DNA of 48,099 bases from positions 1-48,099 of the IMG/VR virus record IMGVR_UViG_3300021354_000499. The stretch is one strand, 5' to 3'. The position numbers and the translations under genes were made by a program. The notes under the pieces are model-generated. The model was given only the letters and a program-made list of their open reading frames with translations. It was not told the DNA's origin and did not search any database. The DNA is from a virus. Positions 33,462 to 41,203 of this stretch are shown piece by piece. Each line of letters starts with the position of its first letter. The first letter of the stretch is position 1.

Positions 33462-33631
33462 TGTCAACTTTAGTGCTGTTATATAGTTTAAAATCTATAT
33501 ATAATCATAACATAGATTCAATAGTGGTTCCAAACTTAGAAAAACAAGCGTGTCAATCACTAGGTAAGAATTTGACTGTGGATCTAAAAAATTTAAATTC
33601 TGATATCGAAGTTACTTTTTATTGTGAATAA
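33461..33631 (+). CDS. 56-residue hypothetical protein
   Basis: Reads MSTLVLLYSLKSIYNHNIDS ... NLEKQACQSLGKNLTVDLKN, ending EVTFYCE. It starts in the groES stop (TAATG), which supports translation. No domain recognised. Confidence 0.55.
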   Translation: MSTLVLLYSLKSIYNHNIDSIVVPNLEKQACQSLGKNLTVDLKNLNSDIEVTFYCE

Positions 33632-33785
33632 TACTTTAATCAAAAGAGTCAGGATTTATTACAATTAGATTAAATAGTCAACGTAAGGACGCAGGTATAT
33701 TTTGCAAGGATTCAAACACCCCGAAACCGAAAGATTAACGGGCGTTAATCTTATTTAATTAGTCAAATACCTATAGGAGGTTCTA
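33632..33785 (+). promoter_or_regulatory. pmoC leader with hairpin and strong Shine-Dalgarno
   Basis: The 154-bp leader has a perfect stem AGATTAAC-GGGC-GTTAATCT (33732-33751) with a T-rich tract after it, which may end upstream transcription or mark an attenuator. AGGAGG at 33775-33780 is an exact ribosome-binding site 5 bp before the ATG, among the strongest in the window. No good sigma-70 promoter or late octamer is evident here. Confidence 0.5.
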
Positions 33786-34795
33786 ATGGCTAGTATAGCA
33801 GAAAAAGTAAAAAGTGATGTTGCAGAAACACCGCTTTTAAATGTAAGAAATTTATTATTAGCAGCATCGCTTTATATTTTATTTTATGGTTGGGTTCGTT
33901 GGTATGAAGGTGTATATGGATGGTCAGCAGGTTTAGACTCATTTGCACCAGAATTTGAAACTTACTGGATGAACTTTTTATATATTGAGTTTGTTTTAGA
34001 AACAGCAACAGCTGGTATTTTGTGGGGTTACATCTGGAAAACACGTGATCGTAAAGTTGCATCAATTACTCCACGAGAGGAGTTGAGAAGACATTTTACT
34101 CACTGGACTTGGTTGGTATCTTATGCAATCGCTGTATATTACGGTGCAAGCTATTTTACTGAGCAAGATGGAACATGGCATCAAACAATTGTTCGTGATA
34201 CTGACTTTACTCCAAGTCATATTATTGAATTTTATTTGAGCTATCCAATTTATATTATTACAGGTGTAGCATCTTTTCTATATGCTAGAACAAGATTACC
34301 AGCATACCAAAATGGGTTATCATTAATGTACTTGGTATCAGTCGTTGGTCCATTTATGATCTTACCAAATGTCGGGTTAAATGAATGGGGTCACACATTT
34401 TGGTTTATGGAAGAGTTGTTTGTCGCTTAATTAAATGGGCGCGTATAGTAGCAATATTATAATGAAAACTTTGTGAAAACGGTGGATATCCAGAACGGAC
34501 AATACCGTGCTAAGTCTCGATAGAGAAAAGTGTAACGACTAGTCGAAAGACGTACATCCAAGTGGATGGAAGCGCAAAGCAACTACACGTAGTTGAAGAG
34601 ATAGTCTACTCTATATAGGAATATATAGCAGTTCATAAGAGAACGGTATAAGAATAACGAACTTATGCGAATATAATGCCTTTACATTACGGATTTGTTT
34701 TCTTCGGATGGGCTACACTTGGTGTATTAGGTGTAGTAAATACAGAAGTACAAGCAATATCTAAATTGCTTAAAAAAGATTTAGTGAATATCTAA
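33786..34795 (+). CDS. pmoC: Particulate methane monooxygenase subunit C, intron-split
   Basis: Two exons (33786-34427, 34679-34795) make a 252-residue PmoC. Multiple membrane helices; YEGVYGWSAGLDSFAPEFET and the conserved Cu ligands D128, H132 and H145 (DGTWH ... TPSH) match the Cu_C site, and N199, H203 (exon 1) with H217 (exon 2: PLHY) match the Cu_D site (M. capsulatus N227, H231, H245, as I recall). All are present, so the spliced protein may be active. PmoC is the subunit nearest the putative active site of methane oxidation. Sequence looks type I methanotroph-like; the C-terminus is a few residues shorter than host PmoC. No pmoA or pmoB is in the window, so it would have to join host PmoA and PmoB. 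Confidence 0.93.
34428..34678 (+). other. Group I intron in pmoC (251 bp, no ORF)
   Basis: The 5' exon ends in U (GTCGCT) and the intron ends in G (TATAATG), as in group I introns. Exon CGCT (34424-34427) pairs with GGCG (34438-34441), with the required U.G wobble. Core motifs are visible: an R-like GTGTAACGACTAGTCG (from 34530) and an S-like GAAGAGATAGTCT (34594-34607), whose GACTA/TAGTC halves form P7. Splicing joins codons GCT and CCT cleanly (V-A | P-L-H-Y). A mobility protein is absent, so movement would need help in trans. Confidence 0.88.
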
Positions 34796-34808
34796 CACTA
34801 AAATGAAA

Positions 34809-34838
34809 AGAGTCGTCCTCGTCGGGCGGCTCTTTTTT
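34809..34838 (+). terminator. Rho-independent terminator after pmoC
   Basis: AGAGTCGTCC and GGGCGGCTCT pair (two G.U) over a 5-nt loop and are followed by six T, just after the pmoC stop. Confidence 0.85.
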
Positions 34839-34857
34839 CTTCTGATAAAGGAAAATA

Positions 34858-35742
34858 ATGTCTGTTCTAGTAATAACAAAAGTTGATCGAAACGAATATG
34901 AATCTGAAAAAATTATGGAAAGCTTTGCCTCTAAAGGAATTAAGGCAAGGATGTGTCATCCTGATGGTTTTGATATTATAGTTGACAGAGATATAAAAAA
35001 TGGTATAAAATACAAAGGTGAAGATATTGAATTACCTGAACTTGTACTTGTTAGATTAGGTGCAGGAATTCTTCCATTTCAACTTGCAGTTATTAGACAC
35101 TTTGAGCAAGCTGGTGTTATGTGTGTTAATGGTTCAGAAGCAATCGAAACTGTAAAAGACAAGCTACGTACAAGTCAAATATTAAGTCGTCATAGTATTC
35201 CAATTCCAAACACAATGATGGTTAGGATGCCAATAAATGACAAGTTAGTTGAATCAAATATCGGATTCCCATGTGTTATTAAAGTAGTAACAGGAAGCTA
35301 TGGAGAAGGAGTTTATCTTTGCGAAAGGAAACGTGATTATAAAAAATTAATGGAATTCATAGATAATCTCGGAAATAGAAAAACTATGATTGTTCAAGAA
35401 TACTTAGGTGAACGTGTTGGCGAAGATCTACGTGTTCTTGTTATAGGTGGTAAAGTTGTAGGTGCAATGAAACGAACAGCACCTGAAGGTGATTTTCGTG
35501 CAAACATCACAGGTGGCGGTACTGGTTCTTTTTTTGAAGTATCTGACGAAATCGACTATCTTGCTCGTGAAACTGCTCGATCATTAAATTTAGATATTGC
35601 AGGTGTTGACTTGTTGTTTGATAGTAGAGGGTTTAGAGTTTGTGAAGCAAATAGCAATCCTGGATTTTATGGTTTTGAGAAATATTGCAAAGTTGATGTT
35701 GCTGATCTAATTACAGATTATGTGAGATTTAAAATACAATAA
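34858..35742 (+). CDS. rimK: RimK-like ATP-grasp ligase
   Basis: Encodes 294 residues of the RimK family: N-terminal domain (VLVITKVDRNEYESEK), ATP-grasp centre (GFPCVIKVVTGSYGEGVYL, IVQEYLGERVGEDLRVLVIG) and metal/substrate motifs (FRANITGGGTGSFFE; GVDLLFDSRGFRVCEANSNPG). Cellular RimK adds glutamates to the C-terminus of ribosomal protein S6. A phage copy beside bS21, tmRNA and Csp would fit ribosome modification, but other RimK relatives (LysX, CofF-type ligases) cannot be excluded. Own leader after a terminator. Confidence 0.85.
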   Translation: MSVLVITKVDRNEYESEKIMESFASKGIKARMCHPDGFDIIVDRDIKNGIKYKGEDIELPELVLVRLGAGILPFQLAVIRHFEQAGVMCVNGSEAIETVKDKLRTSQILSRHSIPIPNTMMVRMPINDKLVESNIGFPCVIKVVTGSYGEGVYLCERKRDYKKLMEFIDNLGNRKTMIVQEYLGERVGEDLRVLVIGGKVVGAMKRTAPEGDFRANITGGGTGSFFEVSDEIDYLARETARSLNLDIAGVDLLFDSRGFRVCEANSNPGFYGFEKYCKVDVADLITDYVRFKIQ

Positions 35743-35744
35743 AT

Positions 35745-35752
35745 TATAAATA
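35745..35752 (+). promoter_or_regulatory. Late promoter, perfect TATAAATA
   Basis: An exact TATAAATA, followed by TTAGGAGG, the ribosome-binding site of the 52-residue gene at 35772. Confidence 0.65.
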
Positions 35753-35771
35753 ATATTTTAGGAGGCAAGAG

Positions 35772-35930
35772 ATGAAACAAGATAAACTTATTCATAAGTT
35801 GTATAAGGCTTGCTTTGAACACAACGCAGAGAAACAAAACGAACTTCGTAAAAAAGAGTTTTCAAAAATTTTAAAACGTAAAGCAGAAGGTAAACCATTT
35901 ACAACAAAATGGACAATTGTAAGAATCTAA
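35772..35930 (+). CDS. 52-residue conserved basic protein
   Basis: Reads [20 protein letters not shown] ... [22 protein letters not shown] perfect late promoter, AGGAGG and a terminator behind it make a one-gene late unit. Similar basic helical proteins are common in T4-like phages from memory; function unknown. Confidence 0.65.
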   Translation: MKQDKLIHKLYKACFEHNAEKQNELRKKEFSKILKRKAEGKPFTTKWTIVRI

Positions 35931-35934
35931 ACAA

Positions 35935-35957
35935 AAAGCCACTTAAGTGGCTTTTTT
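35935..35957 (+). terminator. Rho-independent terminator
   Basis: AGCCACTT-AAGTGGCT with flanking A and T runs (AAAA before, TTTTT after), just behind the stop at 35930. Confidence 0.88.
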
Positions 35958-35998
35958 ATTTTAATCATTATGTAATACGTTAATCAATAAATATTACA

Positions 35999-36751
35999 AT
36001 GCAAAAAACATATAAAAGTATTTTTATTTCAGATGTCCATCTGGGAACTCGTGACTGTAAAGCAGAACAACTTAGTAATTTCCTAAAATATAACACTTGT
36101 GAAACTTTATATCTTGTTGGCGACATTATTGATGCATGGCGTATTCAACAAAATAAATGGAGGTGGAAACAATCTCATACTAATGTTGTAAGAAAAATAA
36201 TGAATCATGCAAAACGTGGGACTAGAGTTGTTTATATCGCAGGAAACCATGATGAATTCTTAAGACCACTTATTCCATTAGGTATCGGGTTTGGACGTAT
36301 TGAAGTTTGTAATCAAGCAGAACATTTAGGTCAAGATGGAAAACGTTATTTGGTTACACATGGTGATTTATTTGACGGTATTTCAAAATTAGCTCCATGG
36401 TTAAGTTTTTTAGGTGATAAAGCATATGACTTTATTTTAATAGTAAATAGAAACTTTAATTGGTTTCGTCATAAGTTAGGTTTTGGTTACTGGAGTTTGA
36501 GTAGCTATCTTAAAAATCGTGTAAAGAAAGCAGTTGACTTTATTTTTAAGTTTGAAAGCAACCTTGCTACTTATTGTAAGAAACGCGGTTTTGATGGAGT
36601 TATTGCAGGTCATATTCATCATGCTGAAATAAAAGAAATCGACGGTGTTACATATATGAATGACGGTGATTGGGTCGAATCAATGACTGCATTAGTTGAA
36701 CATTATACAGGTGAATGGGAAATTGTTACATGGACTGCAATTAAAAAGTAA
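35999..36751 (+). CDS. LpxH-like metallophosphoesterase
   Basis: Encodes 250 residues with the calcineurin-like metal set: FISDVHLGTRDCK (D-x-H), LYLVGDIIDAW (G-D-x-x-D), VVYIAGNHDE (G-N-H-D), VTHGDLFDG and IAGHIHHAEI (G-H-x-H). The pattern G-D-I-I-D-A-W and the rest fits the UDP-2,3-diacylglucosamine hydrolase family (LpxH/LpxH2), which acts in lipid A synthesis. A phage copy might alter the host outer surface, but other phosphoesterase substrates are possible. ATG at 35999 lies 6 bp after an AATAAATA motif. Confidence 0.82.
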   Translation: MQKTYKSIFISDVHLGTRDCKAEQLSNFLKYNTCETLYLVGDIIDAWRIQQNKWRWKQSHTNVVRKIMNHAKRGTRVVYIAGNHDEFLRPLIPLGIGFGRIEVCNQAEHLGQDGKRYLVTHGDLFDGISKLAPWLSFLGDKAYDFILIVNRNFNWFRHKLGFGYWSLSSYLKNRVKKAVDFIFKFESNLATYCKKRGFDGVIAGHIHHAEIKEIDGVTYMNDGDWVESMTALVEHYTGEWEIVTWTAIKK

Positions 36752-36773
36752 TAAACATTACTTTTAAGTTATA

Positions 36774-36797
36774 AAAAGGCTATTTTTAGCCTTTTTT
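36774..36797 (+). terminator. Rho-independent terminator
   Basis: AAAAAGGC and GCCTTTTTT pair around TATTTTTA, followed by TTTTT; it lies between the phosphoesterase gene and the next promoter. Confidence 0.82.
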
Positions 36798-36798
36798 A

Positions 36799-36826
36799 TT
36801 GACTTTTTTATCATTTATGTTATAAT
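36799..36826 (+). promoter_or_regulatory. Sigma-70-type promoter (TTGACT-16-TATAAT)
   Basis: TTGACT at 36799-36804, TATAAT at 36821-36826 with a 16-bp spacer, directly behind the terminator. It starts the block of small membrane-protein genes. Confidence 0.75.
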
Positions 36827-36858
36827 GTGTAAATAACAGTACCTTTGTAACTTTTTAA

Positions 36859-37119
36859 ATGGTAAATGAGATGAAAAAAACTACAATAAAAAATATGATA
36901 TTTTCTTTATTATTATTACTTGTTCTTGTTGGTCTTAGTAATGTATATCGAAATTATCAGAAACCGTTAACGTGTAAAACTTATTCACGAGTTGTTGCAA
37001 TTTTAGACATCAACCCAGATATGACGACGGTAAAAATGATGTGTGGTAAAATAATCGGTGTACCTGATAAAAAGGTAAAAGTTGGTGACTCAATATGTGT
37101 TCAATGGGAACGAAAATGA
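36859..37119 (+). CDS. Small membrane-anchored protein
   Basis: Encodes 86 residues: one N-terminal membrane segment (NMIFSLLLLLVLVGLSNVY, residues 14-32), then a soluble beta-rich part (YSRVVAILDINPDMTTVKMM, GDSICVQWERK). The start could be ATG 36859 or 36871 (MKKTTIKN). Overlaps the next gene by four bases. No family recognised. Confidence 0.55.
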   Translation: MVNEMKKTTIKNMIFSLLLLLVLVGLSNVYRNYQKPLTCKTYSRVVAILDINPDMTTVKMMCGKIIGVPDKKVKVGDSICVQWERK

Positions 37120-37259
37120 GTAACAACAAATGTCCGTACTGTGGACAATCTATGTTGTTATTTACATCTTTAAATCTAAAAATATGTGTTGATTGTTGTG
37201 AAGTATTTGATTGGTATTTAAAGCCAAAACAAAAACCGTTGATTCAATATCAACGCTAA
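37116..37259 (+). CDS. 47-residue zinc-ribbon protein
   Basis: Reads MSNNKCPYCGQSMLLFTSL ... KICVDCCEVFDWYL. C-P-x-C ... C-V-D-C-C form one zinc finger. The ATG overlaps the previous stop (ATGA), supporting the start. Such short zinc ribbons are frequent in phages; role unknown. Confidence 0.6.
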   Translation: MSNNKCPYCGQSMLLFTSLNLKICVDCCEVFDWYLKPKQKPLIQYQR

Positions 37260-37279
37260 TTACGAAACAGGAGTTAAAA

Positions 37280-37429
37280 ATGATATCAAATGAAAGATTA
37301 ATTAGTAAATTACAGAATGAAATTATTGAACTTCGTAATACCTTAGCAAAAGTTTCAATTTTATCATCATTTATAATGGTATTTCAATTTATTGCAATTT
37401 CATTCTTTTTAATTAAGGATTACTTATGA
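37280..37429 (+). CDS. 49-residue membrane protein with coiled coil
   Basis: MISNERLISKLQNEIIELRN then a C-terminal membrane segment (SILSSFIMVFQFIAISFFLI). The ATG at 37280 is preferred over an upstream one because AGGAG lies 6 bp before it and it avoids overlap with the zinc-ribbon gene. Overlaps the next gene by four bases. Confidence 0.6.
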   Translation: MISNERLISKLQNEIIELRNTLAKVSILSSFIMVFQFIAISFFLIKDYL

Positions 37430-37719
37430 ACAGATATACTCAAGGATTTATAAAGTTTGGTCCTATGGAACAATGCAATGATGGTAAATGGATCGAATAT
37501 GCAGAACATGAAAAGGTTATAGAATCAATCGAAGGAAAAATTAAAAACCTTGAAAAAATGAGTATTTCTGCAGATGAACACAATCGTAAATTATTAAAAA
37601 TAATCGATGATAGTATCGACAAAATATTTAAACTCGAAAACACTATTTTAAGTTTAGCAATTGTTACTGTAGTTGAACTTATTGTAATTTGTACATTATC
37701 ATACTTTTTATTAAAGTAA
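37426..37719 (+). CDS. 97-residue membrane protein with coiled coil
   Basis: A soluble, largely helical N-terminal part (YTQGFIKFGPMEQCNDGKW; HEKVIESIEGKIKNLEKM) and one C-terminal membrane segment (TILSLAIVTVVELIVICTLSYF). Same layout as the previous gene, with which it overlaps by four bases. Function unknown. Confidence 0.6.
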   Translation: MNRYTQGFIKFGPMEQCNDGKWIEYAEHEKVIESIEGKIKNLEKMSISADEHNRKLLKIIDDSIDKIFKLENTILSLAIVTVVELIVICTLSYFLLK

Positions 37720-37796
37720 AGTTTTAATAATTAAACACCATTACTAATAATTTATATACCTCAGTAAATAGTTTAACATTTAAGGAGGTTATATGA

Positions 37797-37973
37797 ATGA
37801 ACAATCAAAAAGGAACTTTAGTAGATCTTAAGGATTTAGTTGTTATATTATTAGTGTTATTTTTTTATTTTTTATTATCAATTATATTAACAAATTTTCT
37901 ATCACCATTATTTAATAGTATGATATATTTTGTAGAACATATAAATGATTATCTAATTACAATTTTTCGGTAA
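37797..37973 (+). CDS. 58-residue membrane protein
   Basis: MNNQKGTLVDLKD then a long hydrophobic stretch (LVVILLVLFFYFLLSIILTNF), ending FVEHINDYLITIFR. AAGGAGG at 37782-37788 suits ATG 37797 better than ATG 37793, whose frame stops after 11 codons. Probably a one-pass membrane protein of unknown job. Confidence 0.55.
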   Translation: MNNQKGTLVDLKDLVVILLVLFFYFLLSIILTNFLSPLFNSMIYFVEHINDYLITIFR

Positions 37974-37991
37974 ATTTAACTTTAAAAGTAG

Positions 37992-38020
37992 TTGACAAGT
38001 TTACCAATTTTAGTTATAAT
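37992..38020 (+). promoter_or_regulatory. Sigma-70-type promoter (TTGACA-17-TATAAT)
   Basis: Perfect -35 and -10 boxes with a 17-bp spacer, 35 bp before the AAA+ gene at 38056. Confidence 0.85.
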
Positions 38021-38055
38021 ATACACATACTTTTTTACAAACACAGAGAGAAAAC

Positions 38056-39141
38056 ATGACATACTTTTTACGCAACGGTAATACCTTTCGTCCTTCTGAT
38101 GAATTAAGTTTAGATCTTCATCACAAACTCCCCGTAGGAAATTATATTATTAAACAAGACCAATTTGGTAACTTGTTTTTTGAAGGTGTTGATTCTTTTG
38201 AATTTACTTCAAAACGATACGGTGATAATATTCGTAATACCGAACGTATTTTGTCAACCTTCTTATCACGTGAAGCAAGTACAGGTGTAATGCTTGCAGG
38301 TGAAAAAGGTTCAGGTAAAAGTTTGCTTGCAAAAATGTTATCTATCGAAGCTGCAAAACAAGACATTCCTACCATTATTATTAATAGACCATGGACAGGT
38401 GACGATTTCAATAAATTTATTCAAGATATTGAACAACCTTGCGTTATTCTTTTTGACGAATTTGAAAAAGTTTATAACAGTGAAGAACAAGAAGGGATAT
38501 TAACTTTATTAGATGGTGTGTTTCCAAGTAAGAAACTATTTGTATTAACATGTAATGATAAATGGCGTGTTGATAGTCATATGCGAAATCGACCAGGTCG
38601 TATCTTTTACATGATCGATTTTAAAGGACTTGATCAAGAATTTATCATTGAATATTGTAACGATAATTTGATTAATAAAAGTTATATCGAACGTGTTTGT
38701 TCAGTTTCTTTACTATTCTCAGAATTTAACTTTGACATGTTAAAAGCATTAGTTGAAGAAATGAATCGGTATAACGAATCACCTGAAGAGTCATTACGTA
38801 TGCTTAATGCAAAACCTGAGTTTGATAACGGTAATACTAATTTTAGTGTTTTACTTACTGTTAACGGTTTACAAATCAAACAGACAGATCTTGATCCAAA
38901 AGTGTGGAGAGGTAATCCTTTACAATCTAAGATTTGTATTGAATATAAAGATTATACTGCGAGCCAAAGTGATAAAGTTGAAGAATTAAGTTGGGATTGG
39001 GAACGAGTTGATTTTACAACAAGTAACCTTAAAAAAATTGATCCTATAGAAGGAACATTTGTTTTTGTTAATGAAGAAGGAACTTCCTTGATCCTTACTA
39101 AATTAAAAGAGAAAAATTTTAATTATTTTGATGCTTTCTAA
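38056..39141 (+). CDS. AAA+ ATPase (phage type)
   Basis: Encodes 361 residues. Walker A (GVMLAGEKGSGKSLLAKM, near residues 78-95), Walker B (CVILFDEFEKVYN), sensor-1 (FVLTCND) and the arginine-finger-like MRNRPGRIFY. The C-terminal ~130 residues are not recognised. Similar single-domain AAA proteins are found in many large myoviruses, from memory. It could be a remodelling or replication-associated ATPase; its partner is unknown. Own strong sigma-70 promoter. Confidence 0.75.
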   Translation: MTYFLRNGNTFRPSDELSLDLHHKLPVGNYIIKQDQFGNLFFEGVDSFEFTSKRYGDNIRNTERILSTFLSREASTGVMLAGEKGSGKSLLAKMLSIEAAKQDIPTIIINRPWTGDDFNKFIQDIEQPCVILFDEFEKVYNSEEQEGILTLLDGVFPSKKLFVLTCNDKWRVDSHMRNRPGRIFYMIDFKGLDQEFIIEYCNDNLINKSYIERVCSVSLLFSEFNFDMLKALVEEMNRYNESPEESLRMLNAKPEFDNGNTNFSVLLTVNGLQIKQTDLDPKVWRGNPLQSKICIEYKDYTASQSDKVEELSWDWERVDFTTSNLKKIDPIEGTFVFVNEEGTSLILTKLKEKNFNYFDAF

Positions 39142-39152
39142 TTCTTAATATT

Positions 39153-39187
39153 AATAACCCATCTTCTTATTGTTGATGGGTTATTTT
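39153..39187. terminator. Bidirectional terminator between converging genes
   Basis: AATAACCCATC pairs with GATGGGTTATT (39153-39163 with 39175-39185) and is flanked by T/A-rich tracts on both sides. It ends the AAA+ gene and overlaps the end of the minus-strand GDPD-like gene. Confidence 0.8.
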
Positions 39188-39627
39188 TTATCTAAAAGTC
39201 TTGCAGGATAATCTGTACAGATACCAAAACAATTCTTATCAATATTTTCAAACAGTGGATCATTCCATTCAGGCATAACCATTACACTATTTTTTGTCAA
39301 AGTCTTTCCTGGGTAAGTCCAAATATATCTGTGGCTTGTTAATGTAAATTGATCTTCTTCATGCCAAAAATAATTAAGATTAGTTTTAGTCAACCAATAT
39401 AACGCATCTAAGTTTTTGGCATGAATCCATAATCCAGCAGTTGCAATAAATCCTAGCTCAATTTCATAGGTTGGAAGATCATGTCCCAACCATAATTTAT
39501 CATCAATTACCCAAAGATCAATTTCACAATCGTATCCTTGTTTAAGTGCAAGCTCAATTTGTCTTGGATTATTTTCTATATCTTTATTTGGACCATTAAC
39601 AAGACCTCGATGTGCAATTAGTATCAT
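39181..39627 (-). CDS. GDPD-like (glycerophosphodiester phosphodiesterase fold) protein
   Basis: A 148-residue minus-strand protein: MILIAHRGLVNGPNKDIEN (H-R-G with the usual E/N), then GYDCEIDLWVIDDKLWLGHD (E-x-D-L-W ... G-H-D), matching the TIM-barrel GDPD core. It is short for this family (usually ~240), so the rest of the barrel may be missing or replaced. It overlaps the RuBisCO-like gene by four bases, so the two are co-translated. Phosphodiester bond cleavage is likely, substrate unknown. Confidence 0.7.
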   Translation of the reverse strand: MILIAHRGLVNGPNKDIENNPRQIELALKQGYDCEIDLWVIDDKLWLGHDLPTYEIELGFIATAGLWIHAKNLDALYWLTKTNLNYFWHEEDQFTLTSHRYIWTYPGKTLTKNSVMVMPEWNDPLFENIDKNCFGICTDYPARLLDKK

Positions 39628-40817
39628 TTAATTAAACCCCATTTTGTAATTGCTTGATAATATTCAGGACCATATGTTTTATCAATCGATTGACGCATTG
39701 CTAAAGCACCTGATAATGTTCCTCCTGGATGTCCATGAACTGCTCCGCCTACATTTGCTAAAAAATCATTTCCTGTTAAACTTACAATTTTTTCAACCAG
39801 TCCAGGATGAAATCCACAACTTAATACTGGTAATGTATTACCAGCACGTAATACATTAATACTTTCTGTTAGCTCTTTTGGATCGTCGTTGCTGTATCCA
39901 CCTAACATACCAGTTTGTATAGTATCAACACCCATCATTGTAGCAAGTTGGCAAATAACTGGCCATGCAATACTAAATCTATGTTTAGCATCTGTCATTA
40001 ATTTATCACCAGATTTTTGAAAATGAAGAAATAAAGGCAAATCTAATTGACGAATCGCATTATATACTCCTAATCCACTAAAGACATTGATATGTACTCC
40101 ATTACCACCTAATTCTGCAACTCTTTTAACACGATCAATAATCACATGATGATCAGCATTAACAGTATGACAAAAAACAACTTTACGACTTTGTTTTGCA
40201 AGATAGTTAGCAATAATATCAACCCTGCGTTCTAATGGAGCACACACAGGATTTGACATAATTTCGTCTTCTTTAATGAAATCTGCACCACCATCAACTT
40301 GTTGTTTTACCATTTCTAATAATACTTCAGGAGTAATACCAATTTTTGGTTTAACAATGCTACCAAATAACGGTTTATCAAATTGACCTGTAAATTGGCG
40401 TATTCCACTTAGACCAAATTTAGGTCCTTTAAAATACCTTGTAACTGTTTCCGGTAATTCTAACTTAATTAGTCGACAAGAAGTAACACAATCAATATCA
40501 ACATGTCCGCCCATTAATTGGCAAATTAGATGACTTATACCATCTGTTGCCCAATCAGTATTTGCAACAGGAAATGCAATTTCAACTGTTCCAATTTTAG
40601 ACTGTTTTAAAATTTCTTCTTCGGCAAGAATTATACAACTATGATTTTCAAATATTTCATCAGTTTCCCATTCATTTCGAACATTTGGATTACCAACGCT
40701 CTGGCCAATTGCAATATTCCATGCAGCATCATTTAAACTAGTATTGCTTGTTAAATCATACGTAGCAATAAAATACTTGTTTAAATCAATTTCATTTCTT
40801 TCTCTATAAAACTTCAT
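39624..40817 (-). CDS. RuBisCO-like protein (form IV)
   Basis: A 397-residue RuBisCO large-subunit homologue. KPKIG (K156/K158, equal to spinach K175/K177) and GGADFIKEDE (K182, D184, E185 at the carbamylation/metal site) are conserved, with HRF for H294. Loop 6 reads QTGMLGGYSND with no Lys for K334 and no His for H327, so it is not a true carboxylase. Form IV RLPs act as enolases, isomerases or other C-C/C-O enzymes of sugar or methylthio compounds. Overlaps the cupin gene upstream by 14 bases and the GDPD-like gene downstream. Confidence 0.9.
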   Translation of the reverse strand: MKFYRERNEIDLNKYFIATYDLTSNTSLNDAAWNIAIGQSVGNPNVRNEWETDEIFENHSCIILAEEEILKQSKIGTVEIAFPVANTDWATDGISHLICQLMGGHVDIDCVTSCRLIKLELPETVTRYFKGPKFGLSGIRQFTGQFDKPLFGSIVKPKIGITPEVLLEMVKQQVDGGADFIKEDEIMSNPVCAPLERRVDIIANYLAKQSRKVVFCHTVNADHHVIIDRVKRVAELGGNGVHINVFSGLGVYNAIRQLDLPLFLHFQKSGDKLMTDAKHRFSIAWPVICQLATMMGVDTIQTGMLGGYSNDDPKELTESINVLRAGNTLPVLSCGFHPGLVEKIVSLTGNDFLANVGGAVHGHPGGTLSGALAMRQSIDKTYGPEYYQAITKWGLIK

Positions 40818-41127
40818 ATTTGTCCTTTGGTAATGATGGGGTTTTAATACATAATACTTTACAATCTTCTAAAAAGATAGGATCTGCTACTTCATTTGGT
40901 TCAAAAATAAAAACATCTCCTGCATTAATTTCTTGATCTTGAATTGTCATTTTGCCTTCTATTAATACATTATATTCTGTAGCGATTGCATGGTAGTGAG
41001 CAGGCCAATTTTCTCCTTTAATATGAGTTAATATACCAACTTCAAAATCTGATGTTTTTAAGATAGAAGGTTCAAAATCTCCAATAAGCCACCCTCTGTA
41101 AAATGTATTTAATTTATATGTTTTCAT
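40804..41127 (-). CDS. Cupin-fold protein, first gene of the RLP operon
   Basis: A 107-residue minus-strand protein. WPAHYHAIATEYNVLIEGKM gives the H-x-H ... E metal set of the first cupin motif; the second (EINAGDVFIFEPNEV) lacks the usual His. A small cupin could bind a metal or a sugar ligand and help the enzyme after it. Its stop overlaps the RLP start. A divergent glycosyltransferase gene begins 77 bp away, so the space between holds both leaders. Confidence 0.75.
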   Translation of the reverse strand: MKTYKLNTFYRGWLIGDFEPSILKTSDFEVGILTHIKGENWPAHYHAIATEYNVLIEGKMTIQDQEINAGDVFIFEPNEVADPIFLEDCKVLCIKTPSLPKDKYEVL

Positions 41128-41203
41128 TTTGATTTCGTAATATTGTATTCATTGATTTTTTTTAATTAAATATGCATATAATAACTTATTTATAGGATTA
41201 AAG

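Noticed and set aside
33632-33785. A riboswitch before pmoC
   Set aside because: Only one simple 8-bp hairpin with T-rich flank is visible. No known aptamer pattern is seen, so only a leader with possible terminator is claimed.
39624-40817. True carbon-fixing RuBisCO
   Set aside because: Loop-6 lysine and the H327 equivalent are missing (QTGMLGGY), although the carbamylation site is kept; this is form IV-like.
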